The translations under genes and the position numbers were made by a program. Shown here one piece after another: positions 10,423 to 20,096 of a DNA stretch of 64,000 bases. Numbering within the stretch: the first letter of the stretch is position 1; every line of letters starts with the position of its first letter. Origin of the DNA: Candidatus Streptomyces philanthi (lineage in GTDB: Bacteria > Actinomycetota > Actinomycetes > Streptomycetales > Streptomycetaceae); NCBI GenBank assembly GCA_018114805.1, contig CP073042.1:2914001-2978000 (forward strand), written 5' to 3'. The notes beneath the pieces are model-generated. The model did no database searches. It was not told where the DNA came from and saw only the letters and a list, made by a program, of their open reading frames with translations.

Positions 10423-11974
10423 TCAGTCGCCGAGTGGGTCGGTGTGTACGGGAAGCAGGATGCGGAACGTGGCGCCCTGACCAGGGGAGGTGTGGACCTC
10501 CATCCGGCCGTGGTGGGCGGCGACCAGGGACTGGGCGATGGACAGGCGCAGGCCGGCGCCGCCGGTCTGGGTCCGGCCTCGGGCTGTGTCGGCGCGGTAG
10601 AAGCGGTCGAAGACGCGGGCGGCCTGTTCGGCCGTCATGCCCGGGCCTTCGTCGCCCAGTTCGAGGACCGCCAGCGCGTCGTGGGTACCCACCCCGATCC
10701 GGACCGGAGTGCCGGCCGGGGTGTGGGCGATGGCGTTGCCGATCAGGTTGGACATGACCTGCCGTAGCCGCGCCTCGTCTCCCAGCACGGGGGCGGCTCC
10801 CGGAGGCCCGCCGCCGGGCCCGGTCAGGGTGACCGCCCGGTCGGGGGCGAGGGCCCCCAGGTCGTGCAGGGCGTCGGCCGCCAGGGTGCGCAGGTCCATC
10901 GGGGGTCGGCCGCAACGGCAGCTCGGTGCGCGCGGTGGGGTCCTCGTCCAGGCGCGCCAGCAGCAGGAGGTCCTCGACGATGTGCGCCAGGCGGGCTGAT
11001 TCGCGCTCGATGCGGTGCATCGCCGTGTCGACGTCCGCCCGCTCGGGCATGCCGCCCATGCGGTACAGCTCGGTGAAGCCCTTGATTCCGAACAGCGGGG
11101 TGCGCAGTTCGTGGCTGGCGTCCGCGACGAAGGCGCGCATCCGGTCGTTGGTGGCCGCCCGTGCCGCGTCACCGGCTTCGATCCGGTCCAGCATGCCGTT
11201 GAGCGCGGCGGCCAAGCGTCCCAGTCCCGTACGGGTGGAGGAGGCTAGGTCGGGGACCCGCCGGGCAAGGTCACCGCCGGCGATGGCGGCCGCGGTCGTC
11301 TCGATGCGGCGCAGGGGACGCAGCCGGGCGCGTACGGCGAACCAGCCGATGACGCCCAGCAGCACGAGGAGCAGGGAGTCGATCACCAACATCCGCACTC
11401 CCAGACCCCGGATCGTGCCGTTCACCTCCTCCAGCGAGCCGGCCACGACGATGCTTCCCGGGGCGGAGGGGCCCCTTTCCCTTTCCCTTTCCCTCCCCCG
11501 CCTCCGTTACCGTCCTGTCGCGGCAGGGAGCGCACTGGTTGGGCGATCACCCGCCAGTCGTGGTCGCCGCCCGGCGCCTCGAAGGGGTCACCACCGCGGG
11601 CCGCGACCGCCGTGGCGTCCAGACGCGGCAGCTCGGGGGCGTCACCCACCGCGTGGCGCGGGCGCTGCGACACGCTGCCGTCGGCGTTCAGACGGACCAC
11701 GTAGACGTCCCCGGTGAGCTGGCGCTCCACCGCGTCGCGCACCGGCGGCGCGGTGACGTCGGGAACCGCGCTGGGATCGGGGAGTCGCACGGCCGCCGCG
11801 GCGGCCGTGCGCAGCCGCTCGTCCAACTGGTCCACCAGTTGCCGCTGGAGGACCGTGATCAGCAGGGCGTTGCTGGCGACCAGTGCGGCCACGACCAGCA
11901 GCAGGCAGATGATCATCCAGTCGGGTCCGCAGCGACAGGCGCGCGGCGCCGCGGCGCAGGGACCCCGTCTTCAT
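10423..11974 (-). CDS. two-component sensor histidine kinase (frameshifted)
   Basis: The start overlaps the regulator stop as ATGA. The order of domains is: short cytoplasmic tail, first membrane helix (MIICLLLVVAALVASNALL), periplasmic loop, second membrane helix (VIDSLLLVLLGVIGWFAV), HAMP, the H-box SHELRTPLFGIKGF, the N-box RLRQVMSNLIGNAIAHTP and a G-box (DEGPGM, GAGLRLSIAQSLV). The reading frame changes near 11930, 11440 and 10905. It phosphorylates the regulator encoded just upstream and sits in the same operon as an ABC exporter, so it probably senses something that the exporter removes (inference). Confidence 0.88.
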
Positions 11975-12656
11975 TTCCTGGGCCCGCGCAGGACGTAGCC
12001 GATGCCGCGCACGGTGTGGATCAGTTTGGTGTCGCCGGTGTCGATCTTCCGGCGGAGGTAGCTCACGTAGGAGGCCACGATGGAGTCGTCGCCGCCGAAG
12101 TCGTAATGCCAGACCCGGGCCAGCAGTTGTTCCCGGGACAGGACCTGTCCGACGTTCTCCATCAGCACGCGCAGCAGGTCGAACTCGGTCGGAGACAGCG
12201 GGACCGGCACGCCGCCCCGGGTCACCTGGCGGCTGTCGACGTCCAGTTCCAGATCACCGACCGTGAGGCGGTTCTCGGGCGGGTGGCAGCTGGTGCGGCG
12301 CAGCACGGCCTGGATGCGCAGGACCAACTCCTCCAGGTTGAAAGGCTTGGTGACGTAGTCGTGCCCGCTGATCCGGTCCTCGGCCGCGTCCCGTGCGGTG
12401 AGGAAGAGGATCGGCGTGTGCCCCGTACGCGCGTCCGGGCGGGCGCGCAGGCGGCGGGCAACCTCGAAGCCGTCGATGTCGGGCAGCATCACGTCGAGCA
12501 CGACCAGGTCCACGGCGTGCTCGCGCACCGCATCCAGCGCCTGTGCGCCGGTCTCGGCGGTGTCCACGTGGAAGCCGCCAGCCGCAGGCTCGCCGACAGC
12601 AGCTCGTGCAACGTGGGCTCGTCCTCCACGAGGAGCAGGCGTTGTCTCGTCGTCAT
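11971..12656 (-). CDS. OmpR-family response regulator (frameshift and small deletion)
   Basis: The N-terminus MTTRQRLLLVEDEPTLHELL holds the acidic pair. The phosphoacceptor lies in VVLDVMLPDIDGFEVARRL and the switch Lys in YVTKPFNLEEL. The C-terminus is a winged helix (LSPTEFDLLRVLMENVGQVL, VSYLRRKID, HTVRGIGYVLR). A one-base shift near 12585 splits the first strand from the rest. Between AEDRISG and HDYVTKPF four to five residues normally present in the receiver are missing in frame, which may be a contraction between GGG runs. It is transcribed with the kinase (ATGA overlap) and the ABC transporter. Confidence 0.88.
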
Positions 12657-12707
12657 GGCATCTGCCCCCGGCTGGCGGTCTGCTGCACGACCAGTGTCCC
12701 CGCCGTG

Positions 12708-13590
12708 TCAGGCGTCGCGCCCGCGGAACACGACGAACGCCACCGCGAGGAGTGCCGGCCACGCACCCGGCCATGACGCCGAGCCCGGCCCAGGGGGCCA
12801 GTACGTCCGGGTCCCGGACGGCGGTGATGATCCGTCCGCCCGCGATGGGCGGCCAGAACTTCGCGACCCCGTCGCCGAGCGCGCCGGGCAGCGCGGGCGC
12901 GAACGCCCGCACGATGAGCATCACGCCGAACAGCGTCGTCACCGTGGCCGTCGTGGAGCGGATCACCGCGCCCAGGGCCAGTCCGAAGAGGGCAGCCAGG
13001 GTCAGGTACAGGCCGCCGCCGAGGACGCCGCGCGTCGCCACACCGTCCGACAGCGCCAGGTGTGGGGCGCCCGCCCCGGACAGCGCAGCCTGTCCGACGA
13101 GGAAGGCGCCGAGCGAGACCACGATCCCGACCGGCAGTGCCACCCCCACCAGCACCAGGGCCTTCGACCCCAGGACCCGGGCCCGCCGCGGTACGGAGGT
13201 GAGGGTGGGCACGGTCGTGCGCGCCCCGTACTCGGAGGTCATCACCAGGCCGCCCAGCAGGCCGAACGCGATCTGCGCGACCAGGTAGCCCATCAGGCTG
13301 GTCGCCAGCGGGTCGAACTCGGCCCGGTCGGCGGGTGACAGGTCCGCGTACTCGTCGCCCGCCGACGAACCGTTCAGCGCGGCCAGGCCCACGGCGAAGG
13401 CCAGCGCGCCCAGGATCACGAACAGTGTCGAGCGCATCGTCCGGATCTTGACCCACTCGGCGTGCAGGCTGTGCCAGAACGTCGCCCGGTCCGACCCCGC
13501 CTGGTGCGACGCGGGCCGTCGGCGGCCCGCCCGGGAGCGCCGCCGCGCCGGGACCGGCGCCGGCTCGGGGTGCGCGAGGGGGTGGCTCAT
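12708..13590 (-). CDS. ABC transporter permease (ABC-2 type)
   Basis: A roughly 294-residue membrane protein starting MSHPLAHPEPAP, with a basic cytoplasmic stretch and WVKIRTMRSTLFVILGALAF as its first membrane segment. Five more hydrophobic segments follow, among them GFGLLGGLVMTSEYGARTT, a signature of ABC-2 permeases. One frame change near 12760 leads to the natural end AFVVFRGRDA. The start shares one base with the ATPase stop (TGATG), so the two are coupled. The pair is probably a drug or peptide exporter controlled by the adjacent two-component system. Confidence 0.85.
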
Positions 13591-14501
13591 CAGTTCGTCT
13601 TCTTCTCGGCCTGGTACTCCACCGCGTCGCGGGTCAGGTCCATGAACGCCTTCTCCAGCGACACCTGACGTGGAGTCAGCTCGTGCAGCTCCACCTCGAC
13701 CGCCGCGGCCAGGGTGCCTATCGCGGCGGCTTCCAGGCCGGTGACCACGAGCGTGTCGTCGCCCTCGGTCCGCACGTCGGCGGCGCCGGCCAGCAGCGGC
13801 CGGAGCGTCTCGGCATGGGGGGTGCGCACCAGGACCTGGCGCTCGGAGTGCGCTTCGATGAAGTCTTTCACCGTGGTGTCCGCGATCAGCCTGCCGCGCC
13901 CGACGACGATGAGGTGGTCCGCGGTCAGTTCCATCTCGCTCATCAGATGGCTGGACATCAGCACCACGCGTCCCTCGGCGGCCATCCCGCGCATGAGCGA
14001 GCGGATCCACACGATGCCCTCGGGGTCGAGGCCGTTGAGGGGTTCGTCGAAGACCAGGACCGGCGGATCGCCCAGCAGCGCGGCGGCGATCCCCAGACGC
14101 TGGCGCATGCCGAGGGAGAACGTCCCGGCCCTGCGCCGCGCGACCTTCTCCAGCCGCACCTCGGCTAGTACCTGGTCCACCCGGCCGCGCGGGATTCCGC
14201 TGCCGGCCGCGAGGGCCAGCAGGTGGTGGAAGGCGGTGCGGCTGGGCAGCACCGCGCCGGGGTCCAACAGCGCCCCGACCGCCTTGAGCGGGGCGGGCTG
14301 GGCGGCGTACGGCCAGCCCCGCACGGTCGCGGTGCCCGAAGTGGCGGCGTCCAGACCCAGGATCAACCGCAGCGTCGTCGACTTGCCCGCGCTGTTGGGC
14401 CCCAGGAAGCCGGTGACCTCCCCCGCGCGGACGCCGAAGGTCAGGTCGTCCACGGCGAGGACCTCACCGTAGCGCTTGGTCAGTCCACGTACTTCGATCA
14501 T
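13590..14501 (-). CDS. ABC transporter ATP-binding protein
   Basis: MIEVRGLTKRYGEVLAVDDL starts at 14501 after ggagacgtg; the upstream extension is not credible. Walker A is GPNSAGKST (residues 34-42), with Ser where this family nearly always has Gly. The signature region is SLGMRQRLGIAAALLG and Walker B is VLVFDEPLNGLDPEG, followed by a His switch (MSSHLMSE). The family is the drug-exporting ABC-2 ATPases. It drives the permease encoded next. A pair of TGTGAG direct repeats lies 168 bases upstream. Confidence 0.93.
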   Translation of the reverse strand: MIEVRGLTKRYGEVLAVDDLTFGVRAGEVTGFLGPNSAGKSTTLRLILGLDAATSGTATVRGWPYAAQPAPLKAVGALLDPGAVLPSRTAFHHLLALAAGSGIPRGRVDQVLAEVRLEKVARRRAGTFSLGMRQRLGIAAALLGDPPVLVFDEPLNGLDPEGIVWIRSLMRGMAAEGRVVLMSSHLMSEMELTADHLIVVGRGRLIADTTVKDFIEAHSERQVLVRTPHAETLRPLLAGAADVRTEGDDTLVVTGLEAAAIGTLAAAVEVELHELTPRQVSLEKAFMDLTRDAVEYQAEKKTN

Positions 14502-14668
14502 CACGTCTCCACGGGCCGACGGTGGCAGAGGTGCCCGCGACGACCACGAGCACCACACCACCGTCGCCCGCGGACATGGGAGCGCGTGGGAGAACATGAA
14601 CGCCGCATGCCGCCCCTGACCCGGTGACCTGCGCCGATCAGGTCGTCGGCCGTCTTCGGGACGGGGAC

Positions 14669-14685
14669 CTCACAGGAAACTCACA
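14669..14685 (-). promoter_or_regulatory. direct repeat TGTGAG, possible response-regulator site
   Basis: On the minus strand TGTGAG-N5-TGTGAG occurs with 11-base periodicity, the geometry favoured by OmpR-type regulators. It lies upstream of the ABC/two-component operon in an otherwise featureless 304-base gap (14502-14805). The link to the regulator encoded in that operon is inference. Confidence 0.35.
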
Positions 14686-14805
14686 CGAAGGTCCGCTCCC
14701 GCGCGGGCGGGGAGGACGCGGCAGCCCCCCGCACGCCGTCGAGTCGGCCGGCCGTCCACCACTCCCGTCGCCGGTCGGGCGGGCGTTGCGGCGCCGCCAC
14801 GCATG

Positions 14806-15438
14806 TCACACGCACGTCGCCGGGGACCACAGCGCGGAGCGGTTGAGGGACTGCGGGCAGTGGAGGTAGACCTCGGCTATGTCGATGAGGATGGCCAGGC
14901 TCGGGCGCCCGCCCTCCGCCGTCAGGGCGTCGAAGAAGGGGGCGTCGGTGAGGACGCGGGCCCGGCCGTTGACGCGCAGGAGGGTGCGGCTGCCGGGGAC
15001 CAGGTAGAGCAGCCCGGCGTGCGGGTTGTCGACGATCGTGCGGGTTGTCGACGATCGTGCGGGTTGTCGACGATCGTGCGGGTTGTCGACGATGTTGTGC
15101 AGGCTGTCACCGCGCCGGTTGCCGGCGCGCTCCGGCAGCACCAGCGTGCCGGGGTCGACGACGTGCGTGAAGCCGGGCTCGCCTCCGCGCGGCGACGCGT
15201 CACAGGTGCCGTACGCGTCCGAGGTGGACAGCAGGCAGAACGGGGAGCGGGCGACGAAGTCCAGGTCGTCCGGATCGAGGCGGGGGTGGACCTTGTCGAT
15301 GACGACCGGGTGCGGCTCGCCGAGCAACTCTCGCAGCTCGGCGTGCGAGTCGAGGGTGACGTAACGCGGACCGCTCGCGGGGGGCGTGGCTGTGGCGTGC
15401 TCGTGCTCCGGGGCTGCGGCGTCGGTCCTGCTGGGCAA
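14806..15438 (-). CDS. PPOX-type FMN-dependent flavoprotein (pyridoxamine oxidase-like) with in-frame repeat insertion
   Basis: TTG start at 15438 with GGGAG five bases upstream. The sequence fits the actinobacterial MSMEG_1061-like PPOX flavoproteins: VIDKVHPRLDPDDLDFVARS, DASPRGGEPGF, LVLPERAGNRRGDSL and ALWSPATCV. Between HNIVDNPH and AGLLYLVPG there is a 19-residue insert, produced by three extra copies of a 19-base repeat at 15019-15094. Because 57 is divisible by three the frame survives, although the insert splits a conserved segment. It lies just downstream of the siderophore transporter operon. Confidence 0.83.
   Translation of the reverse strand: MPSRTDAAAPEHEHATATPPASGPRYVTLDSHAELRELLGEPHPVVIDKVHPRLDPDDLDFVARSPFCLLSTSDAYGTCDASPRGGEPGFTHVVDPGTLVLPERAGNRRGDSLHNIVDNPHDRRQPARSSTTRTIVDNPHAGLLYLVPGSRTLLRVNGRARVLTDAPFFDALTAEGGRPSLAILIDIAEVYLHCPQSLNRSALWSPATCV
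15019..15094. repeat. four tandem copies of a 19-base unit inside the PPOX gene
   Basis: The unit gtgcgggttgtcgacgatc repeats exactly at 15019, 15038 and 15057, and once more at 15076 with its last base changed. It contains the palindromes gtcgac and cgatcg. One copy belongs to the gene; the other three give an in-frame 19-residue insertion. Confidence 0.95.
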
Positions 15439-15574
15439 GGCGTCTCCCGGTGGTGGGTGGTGCGTGCGCGGGTGCGTGGGTGGGTGGGGTGGTGCTGTGC
15501 GAGTGGCGTGTGCGGTGGGTGTGGTGTGGGCGCGGTCTGTCGCGGCCCTCGTACGTCGGCTGGCGTCCGCGGTC

Positions 15575-16453
15575 TCAGTGCGGCGTGGACGTCGGAGCGG
15601 GCTCCGGCGTCGGGGCGGGCTCCTGGGCCGGGGGCGTAGCCACCGGGGCCGGTGGTCTGGTGCCGTGGCGGCCGATGGGGAGCATCAGGGGGCGGCCGGA
15701 GACCGGGTCCTCGATGATGCGGCTGTTCAGGCCGAAGACGGCGCGTACGGACTCCTCCGTGAGGACCTCGTGCGGCGGTCCCGCGGCGTGGAGTCGGCCG
15801 TCGGCCAGGGCGACGATGTGGTCCGCGTAGCGGGCGGCGAGGTTGAGGTCGTGCAGGACCATGACGACGGTCGTGCCGCGCTCGTGGTTGAGGTCGGTGA
15901 GCAGGTCCAGGACCTCGACCTGGTGGCTGGCGTCGAGGAAGGTGGTGGGCTCGTCCAGCATGAGGATGTCGGTCTGCTGGGCCAGCGCCATCGCGATCCA
16001 CACCCGCTGGCGCTGACCGCCGGAGAGTTCGTCCACGGAGCGGTCGGCGAGGGCCGTGGTGACGGTGGCCTCCAGCGCCGCCGCCACCGCCGCGTCGTCC
16101 TCGGCGCTCCAGCGCGAGAACATCCGCTGGTTCGGGTGGCGCCCACGGCCGACGAGGTCGGCGACAGTGATGCCCTCGGGCGCCACCGGCGACTGCGGCA
16201 GCAGGCCGAGGGTGCGGGCAAACTCCTTCGCGGGCAGCCGGTGCACCTCCTTGCCGTCCAGGACGACGCGGCCGGCGCGCGGGGACAGCAGCCGGGACAT
16301 GGACCGCAGCAGCGTCGACTTGCCGCAGGCGTTCGCGCCCACGATCGCCGTGATCCGGCCCGGCGGCACGGCCAGGTCGAGGGAGTCGACGACGGTGCAG
16401 TCGCCGTACCCGAGGGTGAGCCGTTCGGCGGCCAGGGAATGGGACTGGGTCAC
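15575..16453 (-). CDS. ferric-siderophore ABC transporter ATP-binding protein (FepC-like)
   Basis: A 292-residue ATPase: Walker A GANACGKST (residues 39-47), LLPQSPVAPEGITV as the FepC-type Q-loop, signature LSGGQRQRVWIAMALAQ and Walker B ILMLDEPTTFLD, followed by VLHDLNLAARYADHI. This is the iron-chelate branch of ABC ATPases (FecE/FepC/FhuC). The C-terminus ends in a Pro/Ala/Thr tail. Its start overlaps the stop of the permease by four bases (ATGA), so it is the last gene of the operon binding protein - permease - permease - ATPase. The exact siderophore cannot be told. Confidence 0.95.
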   Translation of the reverse strand: MTQSHSLAAERLTLGYGDCTVVDSLDLAVPPGRITAIVGANACGKSTLLRSMSRLLSPRAGRVVLDGKEVHRLPAKEFARTLGLLPQSPVAPEGITVADLVGRGRHPNQRMFSRWSAEDDAAVAAALEATVTTALADRSVDELSGGQRQRVWIAMALAQQTDILMLDEPTTFLDASHQVEVLDLLTDLNHERGTTVVMVLHDLNLAARYADHIVALADGRLHAAGPPHEVLTEESVRAVFGLNSRIIEDPVSGRPLMLPIGRHGTRPPAPVATPPAQEPAPTPEPAPTSTPH

Positions 16454-17558
16454 AGCGAGCCTCCCGCCCGGTTGGTGCGGATGATCAGGTAGACGAGGTA
16501 GGGCGCGCCGAGCACGCCGGTGACGACGCCGACCGGGTAGCGGGTGTCGAAGGCGTACTGGCCGGTGAAGTCGGCGACCAGCACCAGCAGCGCGCCGACC
16601 AGGCCGGCCGGGACCAACAGCGAGCCGCCGGGGCCGGTGACGCGGGGGGCGATGGGGCCGGAGAGGAAGGCGACGAAGGCGATCTGGCCGGCGCCGGCGG
16701 TGGCGAAGGCGATGAGGCCGACGGCGGCGACGATGACCGTGATCCGGGTGCGTTCGACGCGTACGCCGAGCGCCGCCGCGGTGTCGTCGCCCAGTTGCAT
16801 GGCCGACAGGTTCCGCGCCTGCGTCAGGAGTACGGGTCCGAGTACGGCCAGCGCCAGCGCGGCGGGCCTGGCCTGGCCTGGTCCCAGGTGCCGTTGAGGC
16901 TGCCGGTCAGCCAGCGCATGGCCTCCTGGAGGTCCCACTCGGCGGCCTGCGAGAGCACGTACGCGACGACGCTGTCGAGCATCGCCGCGATGCCGATGCC
17001 GATGAGGATGAGGCGGGTGCCGACGACGCCGTCCTTGAACGCGAGCGTGTAGACGAGCAGGGCCACGGCGAGGGCGGCGGCGATGGCCAGGGCCGACACC
17101 TGGGTCTCACCGAGCGAGAGCATGACGATCGCGACGGCCGCCGCCGCGCTCGCGCCCGAGCTGATGCCGATGACGTCGGGGCTGGCGAGCGGGTTGCGCA
17201 GCATGGTCTGGAAGGTGACGCCGGCCAGGCCGAAGCTGAAGCCGGCCACGGCGGCGAGCGCGGCACGCGGCACCCGCAACCGTCCGACCGTGAACGTCGC
17301 CCCGGGCACATTCTCGTTCAGGACCACCCGGACCACGTCGGCCAGCGGGTAGTTCGTCTGCCCGTACATCAGCGACCCGACGAATGCGAGCAGCACCAGG
17401 ACGGCCAGCAGCACGATGACCGCGCGCCGGCGCAGCACCCGGCGGACCCGGCCGCGGGCCACAGCCGCCACGGCCTCCACGGTGGACGGGGCGAGCGGGG
17501 CCGGGGCGGGTGACGTGGTGGACGAGGTCGTGGGGGCGGTGGGGGAGCCGGCGCTCAC
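16450..17558 (-). CDS. FecCD-family iron-siderophore permease, second subunit (frameshift)
   Basis: GTG start at 17558, overlapping the previous stop as GTGA. Nine or ten hydrophobic segments include RNPLASPDVIGISSGASAAA, which is diagnostic of FecCD permeases (BtuC fold), and the C-terminal GVVTGVLGAPYLVYLI. At about 16870 the 5-base unit ccagg is present three times where two would keep the frame, so the gene is split there. Restoring the frame gives WDQARPAALALAVLGP. The Pro/Thr/Ser-rich N-terminal extension is cytoplasmic. Confidence 0.9.
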
Positions 17559-18577
17559 AGGGCACGCACCTTCTGCCGACGGACGATCCAGATGAAGAAG
17601 GGGGCGCCGACCAGCGCCGTCACGATGCCCACGTCGATCTCGGCGGGCCGGGCGACGACCCGGCCGATGACGTCGGCGCCGGTGAGCAGCGCCGCGCCGA
17701 GCAGCGCGGAGAACGGCAGCAGCCAGCGGTGGTCCACGCCGACCAGCAGCCGGCAGGCGTGCGGGACGACGAGGCCGACGAAGCCGATGGGGCCGGCGAC
17801 CGCAGTCGCCGCACCGCACAGCACGACGACGCCCAGCGCGACCCGCTCGCCGAGCCCGGCCGCCAACTCCTCGCCGAGCGCCAGCGAGTTGAGGGCCTTG
17901 GCCGACAGCAGGCAGATCGCGAAGCCGACGGCGAGGAAGGGCAGGACGTGCCCGATGCGCTCGTACGAGGCGCCGCCCACGCCGCCGATCTGCCACAGCC
18001 GGAAGCCGCCGGCCAGGTCGTTGCGGGGCAGCAGCACCGCGGTGACCAGCGAGGCGAAGGCGGCCGAGGTGGCCGCGCCGGACAGGGCCAGCTTCAGCGG
18101 CGTGGCGCCGCCGCGCCCCAGCGTGCCGACGCCGTAGACGAACGCGGCGGCGAGCGCGGCGCCCGCCATCGCGACCCAGATGTAGCCGGTCAGCGAGGTG
18201 AGGCCGAAGTATGCGACCGAGACGGCCACGGCCAGCGAGGCGCCCATGTTGACGCCGAGGATGCCCGGGTCGGCCAGCGGGTTGCAGGTCACGCCCTGCA
18301 TGACCGCGCCCGCGAGGCCGAGCGCCGCGCCGATCAGCACCGCGAGGAACGTGCGCGGCACGCGCTTGGCGACCGCCGCCCGCTCCAGGGTGTCCTCCGC
18401 GCCGCCGAGCCCCGCCCAGACGTCGGACCAGCCGACGGTGCGGGAGCCGAAGGCGACGGAGGCCACCATCAGCGCGGCCAGCACCAGGACCGCGACCAGC
18501 AGCCACAGGGCGCGCACGCGCGCCGGACGCCGCACCACGGCGACGTCCGGCGCGCGGGGGGTGGTGTCCGCGGTCAC
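17555..18577 (-). CDS. FecCD-family iron-siderophore permease, first subunit
   Basis: GTG start at 18577, overlapping the binding-protein stop as GTGA. The intact 340-residue protein has CNPLADPGILGVNMGASLAV and GLVVPHACRLLVG, conserved FecCD motifs, and ends in FFIWIVRRQKVRAL. It forms a heterodimeric channel with the permease encoded next. Confidence 0.95.
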   Translation of the reverse strand: MTADTTPRAPDVAVVRRPARVRALWLLVAVLVLAALMVASVAFGSRTVGWSDVWAGLGGAEDTLERAAVAKRVPRTFLAVLIGAALGLAGAVMQGVTCNPLADPGILGVNMGASLAVAVSVAYFGLTSLTGYIWVAMAGAALAAAFVYGVGTLGRGGATPLKLALSGAATSAAFASLVTAVLLPRNDLAGGFRLWQIGGVGGASYERIGHVLPFLAVGFAICLLSAKALNSLALGEELAAGLGERVALGVVVLCGAATAVAGPIGFVGLVVPHACRLLVGVDHRWLLPFSALLGAALLTGADVIGRVVARPAEIDVGIVTALVGAPFFIWIVRRQKVRAL

Positions 18578-19674
18578 TTGACCTTGTCCGCGGCCTTGGC
18601 GAGCGCGGCGACGTAGTCATCGAGCACCCAGGAGATCGACAGCGGCGTCGGGTTGGCCGCGGTCGCCAGCGGCGAGGTGCCGGGCAGCAGGTACATCGAG
18701 TCGCGCTTGATGGCCGGGAGCTTGGAGACCAGCGGGTCCTCGCGCAGCGTCCTGGCGAGGGTGCCCTTGTCGTTGCCGTAGCCGGTGACGATGTCGACGT
18801 CGTTGAACTCGTCGATCTGCTCGGCGCTGCGGGTGAGCGCGAACTTGTCGGTGCCCTTGGACGCCTTGGCGACGCTGTCCGGGATCTTCAGGCCGAGGTC
18901 CTCGAAGAAGAGCGTGCGGGTGTCGTGGGCGGTGTAGAAGCCCACCTCGCTGACGTCACCGGGGTCGACGTGCGTCATGAACATCGCCGACTTGCCCTTG
19001 AGCTGCGGGTACTTGCCGACGGTACGGGCGATCCGCCCCTCCAGGTCCTTGATCATCGCCTCGCCCTTGCCGGCGAGCCCGATGGCCTTGCTGTTCGACC
19101 GGATGATCTCGCGCCACGGCGTCGCCCACGGGGCGTCCGGGTAGACCCCCACAGGGGCGATCTCGCTGAGGGTCTCGTAGTCCTGCTTGGTCATGCCGGA
19201 GTAGGTGGCGAGGATGACGTCGGACTGGGTGTCGGCGACGGCCTCGAAGTCGATGCCGTCGTTCTCGTCGAACAGGACCGGCGTCTTGGCGCCCAGTTCG
19301 TCCAGCTTCTTCTCGCCCCAGGGCAGCACTCCGTCGCCGTCGTCGTCACCGAAGTCGGCCTTGGCCATGCCGACGGGGACCACGCCGAGCGCCAGCGGCA
19401 CCTCGTGGTTGGCCCAGTTGACGGTGGCGACGCGCTCGGGCTTCTTCTTGATGGTCGTCTTACCCAGGGCGTGCTTGATGGCGATCGGGAAGGTGCCGTC
19501 GGCGACGGGGGCGTCGCTGGACGTGGAACCGTCGGACGGGGCGGAGGCCGAGCCCTTGGTGCCGTCGGCCTTGGCGTCGTCGCCGTCCGACGAGGAGCCG
19601 CCGCAGGCCGCGACGGTCAGGAGCGCGGCGGTCGCGGCCGCCGCGGTGAACAGGCGCAAGCGAATGGAACGCAT
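18574..19674 (-). CDS. iron-siderophore substrate-binding lipoprotein
   Basis: The start is ATG at 19674 (MRSIRLRLFTAAAATAALL). A lipobox, LLTVAACGG, gives the lipidated Cys, followed by a Ser/Asp/Gly linker and the class III binding-protein fold (ERVATVNWANHEVPLALGV, DVILATYSGM). It is the first gene of the four-gene iron-uptake operon and captures ferric siderophore outside the membrane. An iron box lies about 105 bases upstream, so it should be repressed by a DmdR/IdeR-type regulator when iron is plentiful (inference from the site). Confidence 0.95.
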   Translation of the reverse strand: MRSIRLRLFTAAAATAALLTVAACGGSSSDGDDAKADGTKGSASAPSDGSTSSDAPVADGTFPIAIKHALGKTTIKKKPERVATVNWANHEVPLALGVVPVGMAKADFGDDDGDGVLPWGEKKLDELGAKTPVLFDENDGIDFEAVADTQSDVILATYSGMTKQDYETLSEIAPVGVYPDAPWATPWREIIRSNSKAIGLAGKGEAMIKDLEGRIARTVGKYPQLKGKSAMFMTHVDPGDVSEVGFYTAHDTRTLFFEDLGLKIPDSVAKASKGTDKFALTRSAEQIDEFNDVDIVTGYGNDKGTLARTLREDPLVSKLPAIKRDSMYLLPGTSPLATAANPTPLSISWVLDDYVAALAKAADKVK

Positions 19675-19776
19675 GATGGTCGAACCCCACTGATCCGGAT
19701 GCCAGGTGCCGGTCCTCGCACGCCTGGGTCCGGGGAGGCCGTCGTGGAGTAGTGCACCACTGTCGAACACAAGCAC

Positions 19777-19795
19777 TTAAGTAAGCCTTACCTTC
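19777..19795 (-). promoter_or_regulatory. iron box (DmdR/IdeR-type operator)
   Basis: On the minus strand the sequence AAGGTAAGGCTTACTTAA is a close match to the actinobacterial iron-box consensus TTAGGTTAGGCTAACCTAA, including the central AGGCT and its symmetry. It sits in an AT-rich island upstream of the siderophore-binding protein gene. Iron repression of that operon is the natural reading. Confidence 0.8.
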
Positions 19796-20096
19796 GTACC
19801 TTAAGAGGTCGCCGATCACTGTCGCAACCAGTCTTACGAGACAGCCGATGTAGCCATCGGGACACGAACCCAAGGCGCGCATGGGGAAATACGGCCTGCC
19901 GGCGGATCGTTCCTGTCCGAAAAGGTGGCGCCGGGGGCCAGGGCCGTGGGCCCGGGCGAGGGCGAGGGCGGGAGCCTGGCCGGGGTCCGTGAAGCGGGGC
20001 GGTGGCGGTGAGCGGGGCGGTGTGCGGTGTGCGGGGGTGGCGGTGAGCGGGGCGGGCCGATCGGGGTCGGCCCCGGGGGCCGTTCCCTGGGCCCCG
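19796..20096. other. intergenic region between siderophore operon promoter and AraC gene
   Basis: No gene is supported. The first part is moderately AT-rich and continues the promoter region of the iron operon. The rest is G-rich, low-complexity sequence with repeated gcggggcggtg-like runs. Confidence 0.5.

Noticed and set aside
11971..14010. One 679-codon frame spanning regulator, permease and part of the ATPase
   Set aside because: Frameshifts join separate genes; family ends and overlapping starts identify three distinct proteins.
15019..15094. 19-base repeats considered as a CRISPR array or attachment site
   Set aside because: No spacers separate the units, and they lie inside a conserved coding sequence.
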